Below, piece by piece: positions 10,395-18,537 of a stretch of DNA of 64,000 nt. Position 1 is the first letter of the stretch. Every line of letters starts with the position of its first letter. The position numbers and the translations under genes are program-made. The stretch covers positions 1-64,000 of the forward strand of contig NZ_VMLR01000002.1 of the NCBI RefSeq assembly GCF_013276795.1, in the 5' to 3' direction. The notes below the pieces were generated by a model, which ran no database searches, was not told where the DNA came from, and worked only from the letters and a program-made list of their open reading frames with translations. Source of the DNA: Streptococcus sp. 2342 (GTDB lineage Bacteria > Bacillota > Bacilli > Lactobacillales > Streptococcaceae).

Positions 10395-11774
10395 TTATTT
10401 TTCAGCTGTAAGGGCAGCCATTGTGATGTAGTTGTATGGTTTGTTGAAGTGTGGCAAGAAGAATAGGTCTGTCAATGCCAATTTATCAATTGTTACATGC
10501 TCTTGAATCGCAAGAGAGAACATGTGGATTCCCATGCTGATTGCAGAATCGCGTGAAACCATTTGGGCACCAAGAATTTCACGGCTATCTTTGTCAAAGA
10601 CAATCTTGATTGCTACTTCATGGTTATCATGTTTCATGAATTCTGGTTTTTGAAGATCGTTAAAGCCTGTTTCAGTTGCATTGTAACCTGCTGCTTTAGC
10701 TTTTTCAAGAGTCAAACCAGTTGAAACCATGTGAAGACCGTAGATTGAGATACCGTTTGAACCTTGCACACCGATTCCTTCCAATTCATGTCCACAAGCA
10801 TTGTAGGCACCAACGATACCAGTACGAACAGCATTTGAAGCAAGGGCAATGTAGCTAGTGTCTTTACGAGCGTTGTCATAAACAGTTGCACAGTCACCAA
10901 CTGCAAATACACCTGGAATTGAAGTTTCTTGTTTCTTATCTACAAGGAAGGCACCGTTACGGAAGAGTTCAATCTTACCGTCAGCAAGGGCTGTATTTGG
11001 ACGGAAACCAACTGCAAGAACAACCATATCCACGTCAAAGCTTTCTTTGTCAGTAATCAAGCGTTCAACTTTACCGTCACCCTCGATTGCTTTAACAGTT
11101 TGACCAAGTGCCAAGCGGATATTGTGGTCTTCCAAGTTCTTAGCCATCATTTGTGTGAAGTCCTTGTCATAGTAACCGTTCAAGACAGTATCTACGATAT
11201 CAACAAGGACAACTTCTTTTCCAAGACGCTCGAAGGCTTCAGCAAGTTCAACACCGATATAACCACCACCAACAACAGCGATGCGCTCTAGGTGCTTGCT
11301 CTTGTCAGCAAGTTTTTCGATGACTTCTTCTGCGTTTTGGTACAACTTAACAAATTGAACATTTTCAAGTGTTGCTTTAAATTCGCGGTTTCCTTTAACA
11401 ATTTCAACACCTTCGATTGGTGGCAAGATTGGTGTAGAACCTGTAGCGAAAATCAATTTTTCGTATGATTCTTTGTGCTCTTTTCCTTCAACTTCTGCTG
11501 TAACTACTTTGTTATCATAGTCGATTGAAAGAACAGGTGAGTTCATGTAGACTTTAGCACCTTTAGCTTCCAATTTTTCTTTATCAGAATAGAACAAGCC
11601 TTCAGCACCGTCAATTTGTTCACCAATCCAAAGAGCCATTCCACATCCTAGGAAAGAGATGTTAGAGTTTTGGTCAAATACAACAATTTCGTTCTCATTT
11701 CCAAAATTATCCAACATAGTATTAATACATGCTGTACCAGCGTGGTTAGCACCAACTACAACGATTTTACTCAT
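10395..11774 (-). CDS. nox: Water-forming NADH oxidase
   Basis: Flavoprotein that reduces O2 to water with NADH, regenerating NAD+ and protecting against oxygen. The 459-residue protein belongs to the NADH oxidase/CoA-disulfide reductase branch of pyridine nucleotide-disulfide oxidoreductases. It starts [17 protein letters not shown] (FAD GxGxxG-type fold), has the redox-active Cys in [13 protein letters not shown] near residue 44, an NAD-binding segment [17 protein letters not shown] near residue 165, and a second FAD motif [12 protein letters not shown] near residue 285. The promoter carries a cre-like site over its -35. Confidence 0.93.
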   Translation of the reverse strand: MSKIVVVGANHAGTACINTMLDNFGNENEIVVFDQNSNISFLGCGMALWIGEQIDGAEGLFYSDKEKLEAKGAKVYMNSPVLSIDYDNKVVTAEVEGKEHKESYEKLIFATGSTPILPPIEGVEIVKGNREFKATLENVQFVKLYQNAEEVIEKLADKSKHLERIAVVGGGYIGVELAEAFERLGKEVVLVDIVDTVLNGYYDKDFTQMMAKNLEDHNIRLALGQTVKAIEGDGKVERLITDKESFDVDMVVLAVGFRPNTALADGKIELFRNGAFLVDKKQETSIPGVFAVGDCATVYDNARKDTSYIALASNAVRTGIVGAYNACGHELEGIGVQGSNGISIYGLHMVSTGLTLEKAKAAGYNATETGFNDLQKPEFMKHDNHEVAIKIVFDKDSREILGAQMVSRDSAISMGIHMFSLAIQEHVTIDKLALTDLFFLPHFNKPYNYITMAALTAEK

Positions 11775-11812
11775 AAAAAATTTCCTGCCTTCAATTTTAA
11801 ATTTACTCTACT

Positions 11813-11841
11813 AGTATAACATTTACTGTTAGCGTTTACAA
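11813..11841 (-). promoter_or_regulatory. nox promoter with overlapping cre-like site
   Basis: On the minus strand TTGTAA (11836-11841) and TATACT (11813-11818) are spaced by 17 bases. TGTAAACGCTAACA (11827-11840) fits the CcpA operator consensus TGNAANCGNWNNCA at every fixed position and overlaps the -35. CcpA control is inferred. Confidence 0.75.
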
Positions 11842-11952
11842 GTGGTTTCCTATTATTTCAGCATTTTTTATCAAAAATAATTCCCCATTTATCCTGATTT
11901 CAAGACTAATGAATTTTTGTGAGCATATTTCTTGACTTTTTCCAAATTTCAT

Positions 11953-11981
11953 TTGTAGAAAATCTAACTTTATGGTATTCT
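11953..11981 (+). promoter_or_regulatory. Promoter of the apbE operon
   Basis: TTGTAG and TATTCT are spaced by 17 bases, about 90 bases before the apbE start and divergent from nox. Confidence 0.5.
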
Positions 11982-12070
11982 AATAACATGAAAATAAAAT
12001 GTAAGGGCTTCAATTTAGATAATTACTTGATATTACAACTTATTTTCTATAAGAGAAAGGAGTTGGTAGC

Positions 12071-12994
12071 TTGCCTCTAAGTTCACATTCCGAACGGCTA
12101 ATGGGGACTACTATCACTATTTCATTAGTAGATGAGCGAGCCGATAGCTTGCTCCAAAAATCCTTTGATTTACTCAGAGAGCTAGAATACCGCTTCAATG
12201 CCAATAGTCAGAAATCTGAGTTGATGGAAATCAATTATCAAGCAGGAATAGCTCCTGTCACGGTTCATCCAGACCTGTTTGAACTGATTTCACTTGGGTT
12301 AGAGCATAGCCTAGCACCCTCTAGCCATCTCAACATCAGCATTGGTCCCTTGATTCAAACCTGGCGCATCGGTTTTTCAGATGTCAAGGTCGCCCAACCT
12401 CAAGAAATTGAATCGGTGCTACCTTTAATCAATCCTTACTATATCGAGTTAGATTCTTCTACTTCCACTGTGTTTTTAAAACAGAAAGGAATGAAAATCG
12501 ATCTTGGTTGTTTAGCCAAGGGTTATAGTGCGGATAAGGTTGCCCAATTTCTGAGAGAAGAGGGAGTGACATCTGCCTTAATCAATCTGGGAGGGAATAT
12601 CCTGACTATTGGAAAAAATCAGGCAAGAGGAAATCAGCCTTGGCAAATCGGGATTCAAGACCCAGACAATCCGAGGGGAAATCACTTAATGACCATTCCT
12701 GTTGTCAATCAATCTGTCGTGACTTCAGGCATTTATGAACGTCACCTGACAGTCGATGGAAAAGATTACCATCATATTTTTGACAGTCAGACAGGATATC
12801 CTGTTGAAACAGAACTCGCTAGTCTCACAATTATCTCTGATAAGTCAGTTGATGGTGAAATCTGGACAACTCGACTCTTTGGAGAAAGACCTGCTTCTAT
12901 CCTTTGGCAAGTCGAAAGTTTGGAGGGCATCGAAGCCATCCTCATCGATAAAGAGGGCCACCTAAGCTGTTCTTCAGGAATTCCTACTCTATAG
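12071..12994 (+). CDS. apbE: ApbE-type FAD:protein FMN transferase
   Basis: ApbE enzymes attach FMN covalently to Thr or Ser of partner proteins through a phosphoester. The 307-residue protein starts at TTG (12071), chosen because AAAGGAG lies eight bases upstream. Family signatures include LMGTTITISLVDE, the LGCLAKGYSADKVAQFL segment, ALINLGGNILTIG, and HHIFDSQTGYPVE near residue 236. There is no signal peptide or lipobox, so it should act in the cytoplasm, unlike the lipoprotein ApbEs. It heads an operon with two NAD(P)H:flavin reductase-like genes, the second of which carries candidate flavinylation motifs. Confidence 0.88.
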   Translation: MPLSSHSERLMGTTITISLVDERADSLLQKSFDLLRELEYRFNANSQKSELMEINYQAGIAPVTVHPDLFELISLGLEHSLAPSSHLNISIGPLIQTWRIGFSDVKVAQPQEIESVLPLINPYYIELDSSTSTVFLKQKGMKIDLGCLAKGYSADKVAQFLREEGVTSALINLGGNILTIGKNQARGNQPWQIGIQDPDNPRGNHLMTIPVVNQSVVTSGIYERHLTVDGKDYHHIFDSQTGYPVETELASLTIISDKSVDGEIWTTRLFGERPASILWQVESLEGIEAILIDKEGHLSCSSGIPTL

Positions 12995-13053
12995 AGACAA
13001 CTGTTTCAATGGAGTTTTAAAATTGTATTATGTAAAAAGAGAAAGGAAATCTC

Positions 13054-13659
13054 ATGTTAAAACTTATTGCTATTGTTGGAACAAATTCAAAACGTTCTAC
13101 AAACCGTCAATTGCTTCAATACATGCAAAAACACTTTGCTGACAAAGCTGAAATTGAACTTGTTGAAATCAAGGATATCCCTGTCTTTAACAAGCCAGCT
13201 GACAAGCAAGTACCTGCTGAAATATTGGAAATTGCTGCTAAAATTGAAGAAGCAGATGGCGTTATTATCGGTACACCTGAGTACGACCACTCTATCCCAG
13301 CTGTTTTGATGAGCGCTCTTGCTTGGTTGTCATATGGTATTTACCCACTCTTGAACAAACCAATCATGATAACTGGTGCTTCTTACGGTACACTTGGTTC
13401 ATCACGTGCTCAATTACAACTTCGCCAAATCTTAAATGCTCCAGAAATTAAAGCAAGTGTCCTTCCAGATGAATTCTTGCTTTCACATTCTCTTCAAGCC
13501 TTTAACCCAAGTGGAGACCTAGTGGATCTTGATGTTATTAAAAAATTGGATGCCACTTTTGACGACTTCCGTATCTTTGTAAAAATCACAGAAAAATTGC
13601 GCAATGCACAAGAATTACTTCGCAAAGATGCTGAAGACTTTGACTGGGAAAATTTGTAA
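13054..13659 (+). CDS. NADPH-dependent FMN reductase family protein
   Basis: A 201-residue flavodoxin-like reductase. The N-terminal LIAIVGTNSKRSTNRQLLQYM is the phosphate-binding loop, and GVIIGTPEYDHSIPAVLMSALAWLS near residues 70-95 is the characteristic FMN/substrate segment. SD GAAAGGAAA precedes the start. It is followed after 18 bases by a longer paralogue sharing the same domain, and both sit behind apbE. It probably supplies electrons from NAD(P)H to flavin; the physiological acceptor is unknown. Confidence 0.85.
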   Translation: MLKLIAIVGTNSKRSTNRQLLQYMQKHFADKAEIELVEIKDIPVFNKPADKQVPAEILEIAAKIEEADGVIIGTPEYDHSIPAVLMSALAWLSYGIYPLLNKPIMITGASYGTLGSSRAQLQLRQILNAPEIKASVLPDEFLLSHSLQAFNPSGDLVDLDVIKKLDATFDDFRIFVKITEKLRNAQELLRKDAEDFDWENL

Positions 13660-13677
13660 GATAGGAGAGCAAAAAGA

Positions 13678-14916
13678 ATGAAATTTGTTGGACTTGTAGG
13701 ATCAAACTACGATCAATCATATAACCGTAAACTCTTGGAATTTATCCGCCGTCACTTCAAACTCAAATTTGAATTAGAAGTTCTTGAAATTGACGAAGTT
13801 CCAATGTTTAACCAAGACGAAAAATGGGACGAAAGTTTCCAATTACGTTATTTATATAACAAAATTACTCGTGCTGATGGTGTTATCATCGCTACTCCTG
13901 AGCACAACCATACAATCTCAGCTTCCCTAAAATCTGTTCTTGAATGGCTTTCATACGAAGTTCATCCATTTGAAAACAAGCCAGTCATGATTGTAGGTGC
14001 TTCTTACTACGACCAAGGTACTTCTCGTGCCCAAGTTCACCTTCGTAAGATTCTTGATGCTCCAGGTGTCAATGCCTACACACTTCCAGGAAATGAATTC
14101 CTTCTCGGTAAAGCTAAAGAAGCCTTTGATGTTAATGGGAATATCACAAATGAAGGAACTATTAATTTCCTTGAAACATGTTTAGACAACTTTGTGAAAT
14201 ATGTGGGAGTCGTTTCAAAATTGAAAAAACCAAAACCAATCGCACCAGAAGATTTATATTGTACAAATCCAATCGCAACTACCATTCAAGGAGTTGACCC
14301 TGATGATCCTGAATGGGTAGAAAAAGCAGCTGAGCTTGTTGGAGCTGTTTCTGGAGATACTTACGTTAAATTAGACCACGGTATCTTGACAGTTAACCAA
14401 ATTGATATGTTCTTGAAGGCAATGCCATTTGAGTTGACATATGCGGATGATAATAACCAATTCTTGTACTACAATAACGCCCACCAAGATCCAAACACAA
14501 TGTATGGTAAACGTGTGCGCGTTCAAGCAGGTAGCCGACTAGGAACAGTACATGCTTCTCTACCACCTGCAAGAATGAAAAACGTTGAATGGGTTGTCGG
14601 TGTACTACGTAACGGAGATCAAGAATATGTCCGTACAATTGTACCAGGAACACCAGAAGGTGTTATTAATACACATAACTACAAGGCAATGTACTACCCA
14701 GATGGTTCATATGCTGGAATTAATGAAATTATCTTTAATTTCCAACCATGGCTTGATTGGTACTTAGAAACAACTGGTCAACGTCTAGTTGGTGGAAATG
14801 CTGCAGCTCCTGCTGGAGGACATGGCGGAGCAGATGCAACATCTGGAGCTTCTGATGCAGGTGATGCTGGAGGCCACGGTGGTGGCGCAGACGCTACAGC
14901 CGGTGCAAGTTACTAA
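13678..14916 (+). CDS. Flavin reductase-PAS-like fusion with flavinylation-type tail
   Basis: A 412-residue protein in three parts. Residues 1-185 repeat the NADPH-dependent FMN reductase fold of the gene before it (GLVGSNYDQSYNRKLLEF, GVIIATPEHNHTISASLKS). Residues about 235-365 look like a PAS-type sensor or cofactor domain related to the C-terminal part of DUF438 proteins (LTVNQIDMFLKAMPFEL onward). The last 45 residues are Ala/Gly/His-rich and contain DATSGAS (386-392) and DATAGAS (405-411). The first fits the ApbE acceptor pattern Dxx(S/T)GA(S/T). With apbE as first gene of the operon, I infer covalent FMN on this tail. It has no membrane segment. Confidence 0.75.
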   Translation: MKFVGLVGSNYDQSYNRKLLEFIRRHFKLKFELEVLEIDEVPMFNQDEKWDESFQLRYLYNKITRADGVIIATPEHNHTISASLKSVLEWLSYEVHPFENKPVMIVGASYYDQGTSRAQVHLRKILDAPGVNAYTLPGNEFLLGKAKEAFDVNGNITNEGTINFLETCLDNFVKYVGVVSKLKKPKPIAPEDLYCTNPIATTIQGVDPDDPEWVEKAAELVGAVSGDTYVKLDHGILTVNQIDMFLKAMPFELTYADDNNQFLYYNNAHQDPNTMYGKRVRVQAGSRLGTVHASLPPARMKNVEWVVGVLRNGDQEYVRTIVPGTPEGVINTHNYKAMYYPDGSYAGINEIIFNFQPWLDWYLETTGQRLVGGNAAAPAGGHGGADATSGASDAGDAGGHGGGADATAGASY

Positions 14917-14927
14917 TGATAGTTTTT

Positions 14928-14951
14928 AGGAACCTTTATGGTTCCTTTTTT
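14928..14951 (+). terminator. Terminator of the apbE operon
   Basis: AGGAACC and GGTTCCT pair around TTTAT and are followed by T5, twelve bases after the reductase stop codon. Confidence 0.85.
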
Positions 14952-14954
14952 GGC

Positions 14955-15209
14955 TCTTTGTCAACTGTACTTGGTGGTATGTCAATCCTTCTATATGGAG
15001 TTATCGCCAGCAACGGTTTGAAAGTCTTGATTAAAGAACGTGTTGACTTCGCTCAAATGCGTAACCTCATCATCGCAAGTGCTATGTTGGTTCTTGGACT
15101 TGGAGGAGCTATCCTTAAACTCGGTCCAGTTACCCTTTCAGGAACTGCCTTATCAGCTATGACAGGAATCATCTTGAATTTGATCTTGCCATACGAAAAT
15201 AAAGATTAA
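14955..15209 (+). pseudogene. 3' fragment of uracil permease
   Basis: The reading frame ending at 15209 encodes about 80 residues typical of the C-terminus of UraA/PyrP uracil:proton symporters: VLGGMSILLYGVIASNGLKV, then FAQMRNLIIASAMLVLGLGG and TALSAMTGIILNLILPYE. The N-terminal ~340 residues are missing. The open frame technically begins at the ATG at 14916 overlapping the previous stop, but that start runs through the terminator hairpin. The fragment marks a deletion or rearrangement junction just after the terminator. Confidence 0.8.
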
Positions 15210-15225
15210 GAATCTAAATACACCT

Positions 15226-15387
15226 AAGAGTCTGGGACAAAAAGATTTTGATTTTAGGAATTCTTTATTATAAATTTTTAAAATCGATAGGTTAGACAAA
15301 AAAGCGAACAAGACAGAATTCTGAGTGTCAGATAACTTGTTTTGTTCGCTTTTTATATTTAAGGTTAGACTTTTGTCCCAGACTCTT
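15226..15387. repeat. MITE-like inverted-repeat element
   Basis: About 162 bases bounded by AAGAGTCTGGGACAAAA (15226-15242) and its exact inverse (15371-15387). A second nested inverted repeat (AAAAAGCGAACAAG and CTTGTTTTGTTCGCTTTTT) lies inside. It has no coding capacity. The GAGTCTGGGACAAA end is familiar from streptococcal intergenic repeats; the class is inferred. The rest of 15210-15520 shows no gene. Confidence 0.65.
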
Positions 15388-15520
15388 TTTCGTATATCAT
15401 AATAAAAGTGTCTTAACAAAATTATTAAAATCAAAAAACGCATAATATCAGGTATTCACATAAACCTTGATACTATGCATTTTGTTATAATATTTGCTTT
15501 ATTTGGCTCAATCTCTTGTC

Positions 15521-17092
15521 TTACTTGCGTTTCTTCTTCGCTTTCTTCATTTTATTGGCCATGCGTTTCATGGATTGTTTCATGGCAAATTCACCGATTT
15601 TACCTTTTAGACCTCCACCAAACATCTGGCTCATATCTGGCATTCCTGCTCCTCCGAGAGCTGACAAGTCAGGCATACCACCTTGTCCCATCATTCCTTC
15701 AAGAGCAGACATATCCATTCCTCCCATATTTGGCATATTTTTAGGAAGGTTGTTTGGATTGATTCCCATTTGCTTCATCATCTTATTCATATCACCAGAC
15801 ATGACACCTTGCATGAGCTGTTTAGCCTGGTTAAAGTCTTTGATGAATTTATTGACTTCAACAAAGGTATTTCCAGAACCAGCAGCGATACGACGGCGAC
15901 GGCTTGGATTTAACAAATCTGGATTTTCACGCTCCTCAGGAGTCATCGAAGACACAATGGCACGTTTACGAGCAATCTGACGCTCATCCACCTTCATGTT
16001 TTGAAGGGCTGGATTGTTGGCCATACCTGGAATCATCTTGAGCAAATCTTCCATTGGCCCCATGTTTTGCACCTGATCCAATTGATCGATGAAATCATTG
16101 AAATCAAAGGTGTTCTCACGCATCTTCTCAGCCATTTCAAGGGCTTTTTGCTCATCGTATTCCTGAGAAGCTTTCTCAATCAAAGTGAGCATATCCCCCA
16201 TGCCAAGGATACGGCTAGACATACGGTCTGGGTGGAAGGTTTCGATATCTGTAATCTTTTCACCTGTACCAGTGAACTTGATTGGTTTTCCAGTAATGTG
16301 ACGAACAGATAGAGCCGCACCACCACGAGTATCCCCATCAATCTTAGTAAGGATCACCCCAGTGACTTCTAACTGAGCATTAAACTCACGCGCAACATTG
16401 GCCGCTTCTTGACCAATCATAGCATCAACGACGAGGAGGATTTCATTTGGCTGAGCCAAGGCTTTCACATCGCGAAGCTCATTCATCAAAAGCTCATCAA
16501 TCTGCAAACGACCTGCCGTATCAATCAAGACATAGTCGTTATGATTGGCTTGGGCTTGTTCCAAACCTTGACGTACAATCTCAACAGCTGGAACTTCTGT
16601 CCCAAGAGCGAAGACAGGCACATCAATCTGTTGCCCCAGAGTTTTCAACTGGTCAATAGCCGCAGGACGATAAATATCCGCCGCAATCATCAAAGGACGG
16701 GCATTTTCTTCTTTCTTGAGTTTGTTGGCCAATTTACCTGCAAAGGTTGTTTTACCAGCCCCTTGCAAACCGACCATCATGATGATGGTTGGAATCTTAG
16801 GTGACTTGATAATTTCTGCCGTATCAGAACCTAAAACAGCTGTCAGTTCCTCATCTACAATTTTAATAATTTGTTGCGCAGGATTAAGGGTATCAATGAC
16901 CTCATGCCCGACTGCACGCTCACGAACTTTCTTGATAAAGTCCTTCACAACTGGTAAAGCAACGTCGGCCTCAAGCAAGGCCAAGCGAATTTCTTTGGTT
17001 GCCTCTTGGACATCAGATTCAGAGATTTTTCCTTTTTTACGTAGATTTTTAAAGACGTTCTGTAAACGTTCTGTTAAACTTTCAAATGCCAT
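15521..17092 (-). CDS. ffh: Signal recognition particle GTPase
   Basis: Binds signal sequences on nascent chains and delivers ribosomes to FtsY at the membrane. The 523-residue protein has an N domain (MAFESLTERLQNVFKNLRKK), a GTPase G domain with P-loop GLQGAGKTTFAGKLA near residue 110, DTAGR and TKIDGD motifs, and a methionine-rich M domain from about 330 with SSMTPEERENPDLLNPSRRRRIAAGSG split across its RNA-binding helices. The tail is Gly/Met-rich and then Lys-rich. It follows ylxM by 11 bases in one operon. Confidence 0.96.
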   Translation of the reverse strand: MAFESLTERLQNVFKNLRKKGKISESDVQEATKEIRLALLEADVALPVVKDFIKKVRERAVGHEVIDTLNPAQQIIKIVDEELTAVLGSDTAEIIKSPKIPTIIMMVGLQGAGKTTFAGKLANKLKKEENARPLMIAADIYRPAAIDQLKTLGQQIDVPVFALGTEVPAVEIVRQGLEQAQANHNDYVLIDTAGRLQIDELLMNELRDVKALAQPNEILLVVDAMIGQEAANVAREFNAQLEVTGVILTKIDGDTRGGAALSVRHITGKPIKFTGTGEKITDIETFHPDRMSSRILGMGDMLTLIEKASQEYDEQKALEMAEKMRENTFDFNDFIDQLDQVQNMGPMEDLLKMIPGMANNPALQNMKVDERQIARKRAIVSSMTPEERENPDLLNPSRRRRIAAGSGNTFVEVNKFIKDFNQAKQLMQGVMSGDMNKMMKQMGINPNNLPKNMPNMGGMDMSALEGMMGQGGMPDLSALGGAGMPDMSQMFGGGLKGKIGEFAMKQSMKRMANKMKKAKKKRK

Positions 17093-17103
17093 GTTTCTTC
17101 CTC

Positions 17104-17436
17104 TTATTCTCTATTATCAATGCTTGTTAAAATGTCTATCTGCTCCTGCAGAAAGTCATCCTTGGGATAGCGCTCCAAAATCTGGTCAAAAATCTGACTA
17201 CGGACAATGTAATCCGAGTACATGTGCAATTTCATCTCATAATCTTCCAGAATCTTTTCTGTTCGCTTGATATTGTCATAGACAGCCTGACGACTAACGC
17301 CGAACTCCTCGGCAATCTCAGCAAGGCTGTAATCATCAGCGTAGTAGAGCTCGATATAATTCATTTGCTTATCTGTCAAAAGCGCTGCATAAAATTCAAA
17401 GAGCGCATTCATACGATTGGTTTTTTCAATTTCCAT
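17104..17436 (-). CDS. ylxM: YlxM/p13-like SRP-associated HTH protein
   Basis: Small DNA-binding-like protein encoded just before ffh in many Firmicutes and thought to act with the SRP pathway. The 110 residues starting [20 protein letters not shown] contain a sigma-70 region 4-like [23 protein letters not shown], near residues 38-57. The longer ORF start at 17472 is rejected because the shorter start fits the family length. Confidence 0.9.
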   Translation of the reverse strand: MEIEKTNRMNALFEFYAALLTDKQMNYIELYYADDYSLAEIAEEFGVSRQAVYDNIKRTEKILEDYEMKLHMYSDYIVRSQIFDQILERYPKDDFLQEQIDILTSIDNRE

Positions 17437-17567
17437 AACTTTTATTATACCACACATTACCCGGCAGTCCAATGACCAATCCTAACTCCTTAAAAAGTCT
17501 GTTTGCTAGAAATAAACATGTGTCTTTTATAAATTAATGCTCTCCATTTTAATTAATACAATTATTA

Positions 17568-18440
17568 TCAGCCATTAATACTGTATTTATTTTCCCTCTT
17601 AATAAAGGCGTCTTCTCCACCTTCCAAAATATCACATACATGTTCCCTGATGTTGTATTTTTGAAGTATGAATTCAGATGTAGAATCATTATTACGGTTC
17701 TCTAAAGCACCATTTACATAATCAAACTTCTTACCATTTTGATTCGGAGAATTATCAGATTGCTGATTAGCTACAATAATATTTTCCGCATCATCAGATA
17801 CAACTATATTAGGATTGTGAGTAACTATGATTATTTGTCGATTCTTTTTAGTTTTTTGATGTATTTTGTCAATTCACTATATATTGCTCTGTTATCTAAA
17901 CTATCTTCAGGCTGGTCAATTAATACGGGGATTTTACTATCTGAAAACTCTAATATTAATTTTAATACAATAAACGCTTTTTTACCAGGAGACATCTGCT
18001 CAAATTTATCACCTTGATATTCAATCTCAAAACTATATTCGTAAAAATTAGTAGTGAAGAAATGTTCAATATGACTGAATTTGTCCCTGTTTCCATTAAA
18101 TACAAGACTATCCTCATAAAATACTGAATCGACAACTTCATCAAAAGAATCTATCATTTTTTTCTATAAAGTCTTGCTTCGAACGACCTCGAGCACTCAC
18201 ATAATCAAATTCAGTATCTAAATCAATTAAAGAGAAATTGACTGAAATCTTTAAATTATCTCCACTATCATCTTCAATTTTGAAATTATTCAACGATTCA
18301 GTTCTAATATTAGAGTATTCCTTATATTTCGAAATAATTTCTTCTTTTAACTTATTGAAGTTGTCCCTTTGTTTCTCAAATGTCTCAATTTTAGCTAAAA
18401 TCTCACCTTCATTCTTGATTAATGAATATGTAAATCCCAT
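17568..18440 (-). pseudogene. Decayed TrlF-like AAA ATPase gene (C-terminal part)
   Basis: Three minus-strand frames join into one ATPase C-terminus. Frame 1 (18141-18440) ends FIEK and would continue as MIDSFDEV after a one-base shift in an A7 run near 18150. Frame 2 (17831-18157) carries MSPGKKAFIVLKLILEF and the Walker B-like PVLIDQPEDSLDNRAIY. A second shift in an A-run near 17860 leads to frame 3: NRQIIIVTHNPNIVVSDDAE, then VCDILEGGEDAFIKRENKY and a stop at 17568. This order of motifs is that of TrlF-type SMC/RecF-like ATPases, which are about 900 residues long; the N-terminal two thirds are gone. It lies just downstream of the restriction gene and has similarly AT-rich sequence. Confidence 0.7.
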
Positions 18441-18537
18441 TTTCTAAACTCTGAGCCTCTTTGAATCATTGAATACAAACCTTTATACATCAAATTATCT
18501 TATACAAAACCCTATAATTACTCGAATTTCCTACAGA

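Noticed and set aside
15153..15443. Minus-strand ORF of 96 codons between the uraA scrap and ffh
   Set aside because: It runs through the inverted repeats of the MITE-like element and overlaps the permease fragment antisense; it has no SD and no recognisable domain.
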